DNA of 64,000 nucleotides from Trichobilharzia szidati (lineage: Eukaryota; Platyhelminthes; Trematoda; Strigeidida; Schistosomatidae): contig OX235272.1 of assembly GCA_944472155.2 (NCBI GenBank), positions 19,328,354 to 19,392,353 on the forward strand. The letters are read 5' to 3'. A model generated the notes under the pieces. That model had not been told where the DNA came from. It saw nothing but the letters and a program-made list of their open reading frames with translations, and did not search any database. Positions within the stretch are counted from its first letter, which is position 1; each line of letters starts with the position of its first letter. Of this stretch, positions 54,500 to 64,000 are shown piece after piece. A program made the position numbers and the translations under genes.

Positions 54500-55008
54500 A
54501 CTTTCTGTTTTCTTTCTTCTTGCATGACTTGCCTCACTCCGATGAAATGAACTTTGTTAAGTATGCCGATGATCTAACTATTTCAATGTCTGTTAACTCT
54601 CAGCTTTACTGTATTAAGATTAACAACTTTCTATCAGAAATTAGCAAATGGTCTTCGTCTAACGGCCTTAAACTTAATCCTCCTAAATGTCAGACTGTTA
54701 ATTTCAGTTTCCGATGTAAACGAAAGTTAAATGAAGCTGTTGGTTACTATGACCCTTGCAAAATTGATGATATTCATATAGAAATCAAGTCCGAAGTTAA
54801 GTATCTTGGATTAGTTCTCTCTTCTGACCTATCTTGGTCTTCTCATGTCTTAGCGATTTCTAAAAGAATATTTCGCTTGACTTTTTATATTAAGAAGTTA
54901 AGGCATTCAGGCATAACTCAACCACTCCTCTTACAGTTTACCAACTCGTGTATTTTACCTATTCTTCTTTACTGTTCACCCTTGCTTACTCTTTCCTGGA
55001 TTGCTTAA
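54500..55008 (+). pseudogene. CR1-type LINE RT (motif C onward)
   Basis: Encodes FVKYADDLTISMSV (motif C, about residue 12), LNPPKCQTVNF and EVKYLGLVLSSDLSWSSHV, a CR1/Jockey-type RT C-terminal half close to schistosome SR1-like elements. Motifs A and B are truncated away. The frame shifts near 54985 (a run of C and T), and the end of the protein is encoded at 54948-55330. Confidence 0.8.
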
Positions 55009-55796
55009 AAAAGGACCATGTCATACTTCGTAAAACTCTGAAGACTGTCAGTAGGACGAGTGGTATCCCATTGGGCCATATCGTTTACATTGTCACTGAT
55101 AGGCACTTGATGTCATGCAACAAATTCGCTAAACGAATTTTGTCAGACTCTGAGCACCCACTCTACCCGCAGCTCCAACCCTGTGTCTCCTCAGGTAAAA
55201 CAAGAATTCTTTCCAGAAGAATTTATGCACGTACGTCTAAGTATAAAAACTCCACTATACCATATTTCGCTGCACTTACTTTATGTGATGAAAATAGTGT
55301 CAGACATGAACTAACTAACCTTCTTTGCACTACTAAACAAACCATTTCCTTCACCCTTAAAGCATCAAACTTTATTGTTATTGTATTTCTTATATTTATA
55401 ATCCTCTCAATCTTTTGTTTTGTTTATTTATTTTTTCATAAGTGTGGACATAATTTAAGCTGTACAATAACTGTTAATTTTGTATTTCCCCACACTATAC
55501 TATATCAAGAGGACATTAGACCCAATTATCCATAACATGCTAAAGTTTCCAAACTGAATCGACGATACCGTTTGAAACAAACTCACTGTTATTAGTATTT
55601 ATTATTATTATATCTAATAATTATGTCGTAAATGTGGACAAATTCCTCCGATTAATTTTGTTTTAATTTTTAATTTTATACATATTTTGATTAATTTAGA
55701 TGCAATATTGTGACAAATGCTGAGAATTCCATTCTGTATTATAAGTACTGTTTTTGGAATAAAGTAAATTATTATTATTATTATTACAGTAATATT
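54948..55796 (+). pseudogene. CR1-type LINE C-terminus and 3' tail
   Basis: After the shift: KKDHVILRKTLKTVSRTSG, IPLGHIVYIVTDRHLMSCNK, RIYARTSKYKNSTIPYFAAL, then a hydrophobic stretch and a stop near 55533. The 3' UTR ends in an (ATT)n tail at 55770-55796. The terminal 33 bases near 55560 are mirrored beyond the tail by the opposite copy. Confidence 0.75.
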
Positions 55797-56450
55797 AACA
55801 GTGGGTTTGTTTCAAACAATATTGTCGATACGGTACGGAGGTCTTGGCGTTTTATAGGATATTTAATTTAATGTTCTCTTGACACAGCATAATGAGGGAG
55901 AGAAAAAAATAGCTGTTATTTCAGAGCTTAAATGGTGTTTACACTTATGAAAAAACAAACAAAACAATGAGAAGACTATAAATATAAGAAGAATAATTAC
56001 AGTAAAGTCTGATGGTATAAGGATAGAGAAAATTGTGTATTTACCAGTGGTAAAAAAGACTATTTAGTTTGTGCTTGACAATATTTTCATCACATAAAAC
56101 ACGTGCCAAGTATGGTATCGTGGAAGTTTCATACTTAGACGTGAGCACGTAAAGTTTTTGAAATAACTTTTTATTTTAGAAAACAGAAAGACTGAGCGAT
56201 TTTACCTGAGGAGATGTAAGGGGAAAAGTTGAGGGTTAAAGTGGATGTTCACAGTCTGACAAAATCCCTTTCTACCAATTTTTTTGCTTGAAATCAAGTG
56301 CTTATCAATAATTATGTCAACGATATGGCCCATTGGGATAGCACTAGTTCTGCTGACAGTCTTCAGAGTTCTACGAAGCATGATATAGGCACCGAAGAGG
56401 CACAAACGTACTAATGACCTCGAAGTGATCAGTCGACAAGTTAGCGAAAC
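55797..56450 (-). mobile_element. CR1-type LINE 3' end, tail to tail with the previous copy
   Basis: Minus strand: AYIMLRRTLKTVSRTSAIPM, GHIVDIIIDKHLISSKK and FCQTVNIHFNPQLFP, then the same 3' UTR as the neighbour. The two copies share one ATT tract at their junction and form an imperfect inverted repeat, more diverged than the RTE-B pair. Confidence 0.7.
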
Positions 56451-56589
56451 AAGGTGAATAGCATTACATTGAAGAAAACCTATGCTTATTAAAGTTTTAT
56501 GACCTCAAATGGAATATCCGATAATTTTTGGTTTAGGTTCGGGAAATTTTATTTTGATAAAACTACATAGTGTTGTACAGGAGAATTCA

Positions 56590-57310
56590 CTGATGACGTA
56601 TCTACCAGTTTGACTGCAGCTGCGGAGCCAGCTTCTTTGGGCATAAAATTAGGCAGGTTCACCATAGTATTTCTGATCATCATCCAGCATGGTTAAGCAA
56701 GGGACAAACAAGATCTATTCGTAGTTCTTTTTAAGCACGTCTTTTTGATAATGAGCATAAGGTTAACGTTAATACAGCATTTAAAATTATTTATCACATT
56801 CCGACTAATCGTAATTTTACTCTTCGAGTTCGTCTTCTACAGACAGCTGAAGCAATCGGAATCCACCTGAAGAAGCCAAGCCTGTGTGTGTTCAGAAGGA
56901 ATTTGTACAGCCACTTTCCTTACCTTGGCCATCGTTACAAGAATGCATAAACAGGACTACGTCGCCACCCTCCCCCTAAACCTTTAAAAACTATCAAAAT
57001 TATTTTTGTACAAATTATTTTATTTTTATTTATTTCGACCACTTTATCTTCAATTACGTGTTATCCCTGTGAAATTAATTTATTCAAACCATTTCTACCT
57101 TTTAAATTTGTATTGATTTTCTTCGTTAATTATCAACCCATTGAAATTTTGACACTGTTTAATTATTGTTAACAAACATATCAGTGCCATTTGATTGGTT
57201 AACTGTTGTGTATTGTAATAAAAATGCTATATATATTAGAGTAGAGCCAGAGATGAGGATCTAATTGAAAAGTAAATATTTCTTCGCTCAATCTTTCTGT
57301 TTTCCAAAAA
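56590..57310 (+). mobile_element. PLE GIY-YIG fragment and 3' end
   Basis: Frames 56600-56950 read FDCSCGASFFGH, HHPAWLSKGQTRSIRSS, FKIIYHIPTNRNFTLRVRLL, TAEAIGIHLKKPSLCVQKE and QPLSLPWPSL. The 3' UTR (57000-57230) matches the arms of the 41664-43786 repeat. The end (57238-57300) is a hammerhead relic: GAGC/GCTC stem I, but the catalytic box has become GAGATGA. Confidence 0.75.
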
Positions 57311-57410
57311 TTATTGCTCATAATCATATCAATGTACTAACACAACTTTCTTGCTCCAGTTATATAGTGAAGTTATACTCTACCACAGTGCCCAAGTTTT
57401 ATCCTTATAT

Positions 57411-57660
57411 CAACAAGTCCGGAAAAGGTTAGGTTTGGATTTAGACTAAGAACAGGTTAGGGTTGGGTCAGCCTATTTCGAATAATACTAGGGTTGATGT
57501 GAGATAGCTAAGAGTTAGGTCGGGTTAAAGATAGACTTAGGTTACCTGAAGGAAAGACTGGGGTTAGGATTACCAAACCAAATTTACGTCTTAGCTCTAT
57601 GGTCGTTTCCAAGGTCATGGTTACATTTGCGCCCTTCGGTGCCGTAAAGTCTAACTCAGC
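57411..57660. repeat. Degenerate GGTTAG-like array and flank
   Basis: Spaced GGTTAG motifs over about 57425-57570. The flank with CCAAGGTCATGG at 57609-57625 matches, inverted, the flank at 690-730 next to the array at 862-1000. Probably one low-copy repeat family. Confidence 0.55.
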
Positions 57661-57774
57661 CAACATTTCAATAAAACAGGCACTCCTATGTAAATAAATG
57701 GAAGCTTCTCATTCAGTTTTCTAATGATCTCTAGCCTGACTAATATTTTTAAACTAAATAAATAGTTTTTTCAT

Positions 57775-58275
57775 AATGGGCTGACATTAGTTAGAGAACC
57801 ATTGGAAAACCTAGTGACCATCACATTGATATTCAAGTATTGGTTTTTAGGGATATGATTGATTCAATATCAATGAGATGGTCACTAGTGACTTGCCCTA
57901 TTCAGGTAGGTAGTTACCTGGGGTTCTAGTGAGAAGTCGTGACCAGTAGGGTGCAGCAGGTCGGGTGTGAGGACAAATACTCGCCGAAGACACTGGCTAG
58001 AGGTCGCGTTATGTCGTGAATTAGCAGAAGTTAGAATTCATGGGCTGGCCATTGAATCCGGTCCCAGTGGCCTAATGGTATACGAGCTCGCTAGCCTTGT
58101 AACCAGAAGATCCTGGGTTCGAACCCCGTTAGGTGCGTACTAATGAAGAGTCCCAAACTAGGATGAAACAGCTGTCCAATACTCCCAGGTTTTCCAATGG
58201 TTCTCTAACTAATGTCAGCTCATGATGAAAATCCTGTAACCAATCAAATCCCTACAAACCAACACTTGAAAATAG
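57775..58275 (+). mobile_element. SINE-A, near full length
   Basis: A short inverted scrap (57775-57815) precedes the main copy, 57830-58275. Head extension, A box AGTGGCCTAATGGTA (58066-58080), B box GGTTCGAACCCC (58116-58127), then ACTAATGAAGAGTCCC...AGGATGAAAC and the tail caatggttctctaac...gtaaccaatcaaatcc. Together with 21115-21490 it defines the family at about 440 bases. Confidence 0.8.
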
Positions 58276-58849
58276 TTTTTTATTTTAATTCCACCGCTCT
58301 TTGATTCAGTCATTCTGATTTGCTCTTATTGGCTGCTTTCATGTCATTTGTGTACTAACCCTCTTGATTCACTATTTTTTAAATTTGCTCCTACTCCTCC
58401 TGAGAATTCAGTTCTGTTCCTTTTTTGTGCAACACATGGGTTTTCAATATTCTGATGAAGTGGAAATACCGTTTTTACGCATATGTTATGCATATAACAG
58501 ATGTTGCTGATAAGTAGTTGGAAAGAACAGGTAAAAAATCGATTTGTTTCAAGTACTTTCAAAAACTAGTAAAAACAAATTCGGAGAATTTAACATTATG
58601 CTTGTCTTGTAAGTACTTGAAACACATTTCTGGACTGTTATCTTAAAGCCATTAAGTGAATGCTGATCAATTTTAACTGGATAAATGAATTAACTATCTG
58701 ATTGGCTGTGATGTCCATTAAAATAAATCTGCCAATGAGAGAGAGCATGCAAGTTGTCTACAAGTGCGTGGGCGGGCGTCACGCTGATAATCTGATGTAA
58801 ACAAATGACACGTTGTCTGATTGGTAGATTCTGGATGATTGCAGGCAAT
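58276..58849. other. No recognisable feature
   Basis: AT-rich. The short ORFs at 58344-58562 and 58690-58890 (minus) have no family motif. Confidence 0.45.
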
Positions 58850-58985
58850 TGACAGGAAGCCGTAAGCTTATGTTTCGTGCTTGTTATCACTCACAACTCA
58901 GCAAGGCGAATCTACAATCTAAAAGAAATTAATTTTCCCTTGGAGATTCCAACTTACGTCACTTTGTTCAGAAATGCTAAACCAA
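58850..58985 (-). mobile_element. SINE-B fragment with interrupted hammerhead
   Basis: Minus strand GCCTTGCTGA (stem I and start of the box) then an extra GTTG, TGAGTGATAACAAGCAC, GAAAC. The box is split by four inserted bases. The head is degenerate. Confidence 0.6.
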
Positions 58986-59394
58986 CCCAAGGACTAGGTG
59001 CACGACATTGGTTACTACCTAGTGATCAATCAAACGGCTGGTAAACTTTTACTGAACTCTCTCGAAGATTTACTCAGGTGTATAATAAGCTGTGATTACA
59101 TTAACGCTAATTTACCGAGTGATGTCAGCTTGAAAACTGCTGGACATCTAAAAGAACTGGATAGCTATTTCTACAGAAGATCATGTAAGACCACTAGACA
59201 GTGTGATTCTTGAAATCCCCGTTAGCTAAAATATCGACGGGTTACTATGCCTTCACAGAAAAACAAACGGTTCACGATATAAAACCAGTTACGTAGCATA
59301 CACATATCTCGCTTGGTGAAATCTCATCTATAAACATTTTCCATACTAAGTCGAGCAAAAATAATACACTGTGAGCATGTTTTAGCATGAAATA
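58986..59394. other. No recognisable feature
   Basis: A 71-codon ORF at 58998-59213 (plus) has no resemblance to anything that I know. Confidence 0.4.
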
Positions 59395-60970
59395 TTATTA
59401 TTATTGTTTCCTTTAATTCCTACAGGAACATACGGCTTCGGCCGTGCGTCTCCATTGCGTTCGATTCTCTGCTACAGTCTTCACCTGGCTCCAAGTCTGA
59501 CCACACATTTTCATCTCCTCTTCACATCACCTCCTCCAAGTCACCCACCCTCGAACTGACGACCAAATCGCCGATTCCCTCTCATTCGGGGGCCACTCGA
59601 GCAATGGCTTGTCTAGTGATGCCACTTGATGGTTTGTTTTCTCAGACTATGGCCAGCCAATCCATCTCCATTTCTTTCTGCCTATTTGTTGCACAGTCGG
59701 TTCCTGCTGTGTTGGTTCGTTCATTGCCAGAGATCCCTGTTGCTGATCTTTTCTGGCCGGCCATCTGATCTTGAGTGGTATTGATCAAAGACAGCTAGCT
59801 GGTAATGAAGATCTGTAGTTTGTTTGAGTTGGAGTTGAAAATCCGGATCTTATTTTTGATTCTGAGTGCTGTTGACCTCCACACAGACTTGAGAGTAGTG
59901 AAAGCTTGTCTTGCTTTCCCAATCCTCGCTTTGATGTTATCCTCATCAGTTCCGTCTGCCTGTAGTTGGAACGATGCTTCGCAGGTTGGTAGGTGAGTGT
60001 AGGAGGTTGTTTCTTTCAGGTTCCTCCCATTTATGCTGATTGCTGTCTGTTGTTGTTGTTGCTGCTGTTGGTGGTGTTGCCCAGGAATCTTCATCACCTC
60101 CGTTTTCTCTATATTCACCTGAAGTCCTTCCCGTCTTTGATGCTTCTTCTGCCAACTTGTTGCTTTTCACTTGCATATCTTCCAGTTCGTGGGAAATCAG
60201 ACATATATCATCGGCGGGCGAAGTCCAGATCCTCGAAGCCTCTTTTTGTGTGAGTCCATTTTATGTCTGTTTCCTCATTGCCCGCCGCTGTTTGTCGCAT
60301 TATCCAGTCTACTGTAATCAGGAAAGTCATTGGCGATAGTAGGCAGCCAGCCAGCTTGTCTTACTCCTGTTCTCACTTCGAAGGATTCCGTAAGTTTCTC
60401 GTTGTGGATTACTTGGCATGAAGCATTATCGTACAGCTGTTGGATGAGATGTATAATTGTCGGTGGCACCCCCTAGTAGCGAAGTAGTTTCCAAATCACC
60501 TCTCGATCGACGCTGTGAATGACTTTTTCAAAGTCGATGAAGTTGAGTGAGGTAGAGAGGTGACTGCCATTCCAAGCTCTGTCCAATGATGATCCGTAAT
60601 GTGGCGATCTGATCAATACATGACATGTTTCTCCTGAATCCAGCCTGTTCCGGTCGAAGTTTTTCATCCAGGCTGGTATGTTTGATTCTCTCCAGGATGA
60701 TGCGGCTTAGTATTTCGCTTGGGATGGACAGGAGCATAATTCTGCGCCAGTTCTTGCATTGACTTAAGTCTCCTTTCTTTAGTAGTTTGAATGAGTATTC
60801 TTTCTTCCAATCCTCGGGTACTTTGCCTTCTTTCCACACCTTCTCCAGTAGTGGCGTCATCAAGTCCGCTGTTGTCTCTGGGTCCATTTTCAATGCTTCT
60901 GCTGGGATTCCATCTGGTCCTGCTGCTTTTCCAGCTTTTAGCGTCTTGATTGCCTTCAGGACTTCTGATA
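59395..60970 (-). pseudogene. RTE-A RT and C-terminus
   Basis: Second longest RTE-A copy. Minus strand: GKAAGPDGIPAEALKMDPET (about 60925), KKGDLSQCKNWRRIMLLSIP, EQAGFRRNMSCIDQI, motif A NFIDFEKVIHSVDREVI (normally FEKAFDSVD; the second conserved Asp is changed to His-Ser), GVRQAG at motif B, LEDMQVKSNKLAEEA, INGRNLKETTSYTHL and RIGKARQAFTTLKSVWRSTA. There is a deletion after KIRIFNSN (about 59835), and the tail is AAT at 59396-59410. Frames change at least five times. It breaks at 60970 next to a TA-rich tract. Confidence 0.85.
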
Positions 60971-61000
60971 ATATATAATATAATATATATAAATATAATC

Positions 61001-61375
61001 AAAACTTAACAGTATTATAATCTGACAAGATTTATTCTAGGATCGAATTCGTCATTTGCAGACTACGTAGTTTGAGCTGAAAATTTACTAAGGTTTTCTT
61101 ATGAAATCCCAAAAATAGTAAGAACTCTTTGATACTATCAGCGCAAATCAAGAACGCAGGAGAAATGGAATGAGGATATATAATACTGATTAGTATGAAT
61201 TTCCGGAGACCACTCGTTTCAACCAGGTGTTGACAGTGGACATTCAGTTTACTCATTTGGGACCGAACTCACTGACTATGCATGACGTCAGACTCAGCTT
61301 AGGTAGCAACTGTTAGTACATAGTTCCATTTAAAAATACGCGACCGTAACTGAGCATACATTTATTTACTAAGTA
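61001..61375. other. No recognisable feature
   Basis: Unassigned sequence between the truncated RTE-A and a small RTE-A piece. A TA-rich tract (60968-61000) lies at its left edge. Confidence 0.45.
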
Positions 61376-61384
61376 GTAGAGAGA

Positions 61385-61545
61385 TCCTGAACGTGACGTG
61401 GAAAAGATTGTATGAAGAGGAAATGACAGCCTATGGGGAGTCGTGGAGCCGCCTAAATAAGACCTCAGAAGGCAGAACTAGATGTAAATGTGCTGTTGAA
61501 ACTCTGCTGTACCAGGAGCCCACGGGAAAAATAATAATAATATAT
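61385..61545 (+). mobile_element. RTE-A 3' terminal fragment
   Basis: Last 160 bases of the family: gacgtggaaaag...tgaagaggaaatgaca...agtcgtggagcc...gctgttgaaactctg, then aataataataata. Diverged. Confidence 0.7.
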
Positions 61546-62110
61546 AAGTGGTACAGGCATCCATTTTGACGGAACAGCTGCCCCTAAGTAGTGCAAATTT
61601 AAAGAATAGCAGCCAATGATAGTCTCGACCCCAAACAACCAATCAGAGTAAAGGAGCATCAAAAGTGTTCAATTTATCAATAAAATTATATTTAAAACTA
61701 TATAAAACAGAATTTTATGTAGGATAGTTTTCTCTCACATGTTTGAAAAACTATTTCGGTGTCTCTCACTAAGTAATCTGTGAAGAAGTCAAACAAACAT
61801 CCTTCTAATACAATACAATACTACATTTGTATGCTAGATTACATTGCTTAACTGAAATTGTACCGCTACACAAGCACATTTCAGTACATCACATTAGACC
61901 TATATCTATACACACTAATCGTTAACTAGATTAAGGACAAACTTACAATAGTATGGATGAACGGCAGTCATGATTTGGCGTCATTTATACTGTGATTTGG
62001 TTGTTCATAGTGAAGGTTCGTACTAGCTTCTATCCAATAATATCCCCTAGCCAGCGGGATGAAGTGTGACAGTTAAGACTTTCAAGGAGTATACGAAAAA
62101 CATTTTATGC
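61546..62110. other. No recognisable feature
   Basis: AT-rich, no assigned family. Confidence 0.45.
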
Positions 62111-62149
62111 AGCACACCTATATTTGTCATTCTCTAGCCGACGAATGAT

Positions 62150-63000
62150 TGAGACGCAAACGAAGGATAAGCTTGATAGTTTTGCCACATCTATGTGCAT
62201 TTATCAATTCAGCTGCACCTGCAGTGACAGTTATATTAGGCGTACTACTAGAAAGCTTAGCCAACGTGTTAGTGAATATCTTCCATAGTGGTTTGGTAAA
62301 GGACAGACAAAAACAATCCGTAGCTCAATTTTGTCACACTTAATTGATAGTGGCCATGTAATCCAGAAAACGAGAGCCTTCAAAGTGATTCATCGTATCC
62401 CACCGAATCTTTCCAATAGACTTCGTGTTCGTTTACTGCACACAGCTGAGGCGATAGGCATTCGAACTATTAAACCTAAACTATGCATTCAAAAAAAGTT
62501 CGTACAGCCATTATCCCTCCCTTATTGGCCTATTAAAACATAACCAACTAATGACTTCTACACCACCCTTTGTTTATATTTTCAACCCCTTTCTTATCAT
62601 CCCTTAATCTTATCTTCATTATAAACGTGTTTCATTTCCTTCCCTTACAATCTATCATCACTCAATCGGTTCATTTGTTTCTTCTAGCCTTTGTCGACTA
62701 CTTCCACCTGAACAGTTGTTTGTTTAATCATGCTGTTTTTTCATTATTCGTGTTATCACAGATCGCCTCATTTTTTCATCCTTATTATTGATAAGACCAT
62801 CATTATTATTATTACTGTTGTTATTATCATTACTATCCTTATGACTAATTGCACAATTTATATTCACCATCGTATTATCCTATAGACAAAACACCATGAT
62901 TGGTTTATATTTGTAAACTTATATATATTAGAGTTAAGCCTGATGAGATCTAATTGAAAGCACAATACTGTTCGCTTAAATGTGTTGTTCTAAAATTTTA
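62150..63000 (+). mobile_element. PLE GIY-YIG fragment with 3' UTR and intact hammerhead core
   Basis: 62150-62540 encodes DKLDSFATSMCIYQFSC, CSDSYIRRTTRKLSQRVSEY (YIG changed to YIR), a TAG at 62286, SHLIDSGHVIQKTRAFKVIH, LLHTAEAIGIRTIKPKLCIQ and QPLSLPYWP. The 3' UTR runs to about 62925 and the hammerhead follows at 62934-62979. It is closest to the PLE copies at 56590 and in the 41664-43786 arms. Confidence 0.75.
62934..62979 (+). ncRNA. Hammerhead ribozyme with intact core (PLE end)
   Basis: Stem I TTAAGC (62934-62939) with GCTTAA (62974-62979); CTGATGA at 62940-62946; stem II GAT/ATT around CTA (3 pairs, the first a G-U); GAAA 62956-62959; stem III AGCA/TGTT (4 pairs, one G-U) around CAATAC; C62973 at the cleavage position. 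All universally conserved core bases are there. The G-U at 10.1-11.1 may slow it. Related PLE ends at 57238-57300, 41670-41745 and 43705-43780 have lost C3 and U4. Confidence 0.7.
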
Positions 63001-63039
63001 CTATGGGAATATTTAATAAATTAAGATAAGGTTTGTCTC

Positions 63040-63235
63040 AGTCGCACACAATTCATTTTCAGACGCAAAAAAAGTATACATGAATTGATTCGTTCCCATG
63101 ATTCTTGTATCATAGATGGCACTAAAGCTGAAATTAACTTGGATGTTAGATACCTTGGTCTATGTCTTTCCTCTAGTCTATCATGGTTTGCTCACATCAC
63201 ATTAATTTCAAGAAAGATTTTTTGTCTGATTTCAT
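63040..63235 (+). mobile_element. CR1-type LINE fragment
   Basis: Encodes INLDVRYLGLCLSSSLSWFA, HITLISRKIFCLI, matching EVKYLGLVLSSDLSWSSHV of the 54500 copy. Interrupted at 63235 by the PLE end. Confidence 0.65.
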
Positions 63236-63845
63236 TATGGGTCAAAATTTATTTTGATTAAGTTTTACACTGTTATACGGTGATATATTTATTGATGACC
63301 ACGTTTCGAGGACAACTTATTGCCACTCATAATCATATCAAGGTACCCACACAACTTTCTAACTTCGTTGATATAATCCCATTATTTTTCATCGCTTAAC
63401 TTGATTGATAGTAGTATTTTCCATATTTCCGGTATGTGTGATGAGCCATTCCTGTTGCATGTGTCGGGTGTAGACTCAATGAACAAGGATTCCGTAATCA
63501 ACCTCTCTCTCTCCACCCACCTAGATTACTTCTTAGAATTTTTACCCTCTCCCACCCACCCTATTGTGTGGTTGTGTGTTAATGCATGCATTGCAATTGC
63601 CGAGCTTTATTCCAAATTACTTATCTTCTCGGGGTCAACCATTCTTACTTTGGCTAAATTCTTATGTTCTGACAATCTGACTACCCCCGACCTACTAGTT
63701 TGACCTATGTAGTTGACTTCACAGTCATTGCAAAGTATTTTGTAAATTATATTATTTTGTTTAATTGGGTCAACTGGGATTCACTCAGGGACAAGCTCTA
63801 TACGCTTAAGGACCCAGTTGACCCAATTAGACAAAATAATTGTAT
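63236..63845 (-). mobile_element. PLE group E: GIY-YIG end with short inverted segment
   Basis: Minus strand from about 63775: IYKILCNDCEVNYIGQTSRS, VVRLSEHKNLAKVRMVDPE, SSAIAMHALTHNHTIGW, then 3' UTR and a hammerhead-like fold at 63292-63342 (GAG/CTC stem II, GAAAC, altered box). At 63776-63840 about 65 bases of connector (SLRDKLYRLKDPVDPIRQNN) are attached in the opposite direction; ttaattgggtcaac and gttgacccaatta form an inverted junction. Confidence 0.75.
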
Positions 63846-64000
63846 TCAAGTATTGGTTGGTAGAGATTTGGTTGATTGATTACAGGATTTCATCATGAGC
63901 TGACATTGGTTAGAGAATCATTGGAAAACCATCTGGGAGTACTGGAAAATTGTTTCGTCCTAGTTTGGGACTCTTCACAGTACGCACCCAGGACCTTCTG
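63846..64000 (-). mobile_element. SINE-A, cut by the window end
   Basis: Minus-strand tail and hammerhead-derived block (ttgtttcgtcctagtttgggactcttcacagtac on the plus strand). The box has lost several bases. The tRNA-like head would lie beyond 64000. Confidence 0.7.

Noticed and set aside
58998..59213. 71-codon ORF as a host gene
   Set aside because: No motif, no sign of splice structure, and a length within chance for this DNA.
3..64000. Many 60-180 codon ORFs with no function, often on both strands of the same stretch
   Set aside because: They are antisense or shifted shadows of LINE and PLE coding sequence, for example 1681-2193, 2497-2950, 8209-8508, 30451-30951. No independent evidence supports them.

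Overview
The window looks like repeat-dominated chromosomal DNA of a trematode flatworm, most probably a schistosomatid (Schistosoma or a close relative). This rests on AT-rich DNA without bacterial gene structure, several schistosome-type retroelement lineages (RTE and CR1 LINEs, Penelope-like elements with GIY-YIG endonucleases, tRNA-headed SINEs), and hammerhead-ribozyme modules resembling the schistosome Smα repeat. I see no convincing host gene, rRNA or genuine tRNA gene.

Family names used below. RTE-A: LINE copies with an (AAT)n-like tail; its 3' ends recur at least 15 times. RTE-B: LINE with a tetranucleotide tail; a full-length 3.75-kb copy lies at 6291-10036 with a 13-bp target-site duplication (TSD). 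CR1: C-terminal pieces at 39.0, 51.9-52.2, 54.5-56.4 and 63.1 kb. PLE: Penelope-like elements encoding reverse transcriptase (RT) plus GIY-YIG endonuclease, in at least six sequence groups. The fullest are PLE-1 (13.8-16.4 kb), PLE-2 (50.3-51.9 kb), PLE-3 (30.3-31.6 kb) and PLE-4 (36.8-38.8 kb); group E is at 27, 35.5 and 63.5 kb, group F at 12.4 and 32.9 kb, group G at 40.3-44.3 kb. SINE-A to SINE-D are four short families, three or four of them with recognisable pol III A and B boxes. SINE-B, and apparently SINE-A, end in hammerhead-type sequence.

Layout. 0-6.3 kb: PLE ends, one long RTE-A copy, decayed RTE-A pieces. 6.3-11.4 kb: full-length RTE-B with a second 5'-truncated copy facing it. 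11.4-20.5 kb: SINEs, PLE group F, PLE-1, RTE-B pieces, a Smα-like unit. 20.5-29.8 kb: many short fragments and a SINE palindrome. 29.8-36.6 kb: PLE-3, a SINE-in-RTE-in-PLE nest, and the group E composite with its own TSD. 36.6-46.4 kb: PLE-4, PLE group G split by an 842-bp-arm inverted repeat, a SINE-B with an intact hammerhead core, and an 820-bp PLE palindrome. 46.4-56.5 kb: RTE-A, an unidentified ORF pair, PLE-2, tail-to-tail CR1 copies. 56.5-64 kb: more PLE ends, including one with an intact hammerhead core, an RTE-A copy and SINEs.

Two themes go beyond simple repeat content. First, hammerhead ribozyme sequences in every stage of decay sit in SINEs and at PLE ends. Second, an unusually large share of the PLE and SINE copies are fold-back (inverted) structures, some with arms of equal length and very high identity. 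All reverse transcriptase genes here carry frameshifts, stops or truncations, so the window is a graveyard rather than an active locus. Coordinates of decayed repeats are approximate (often +/-20 bases).
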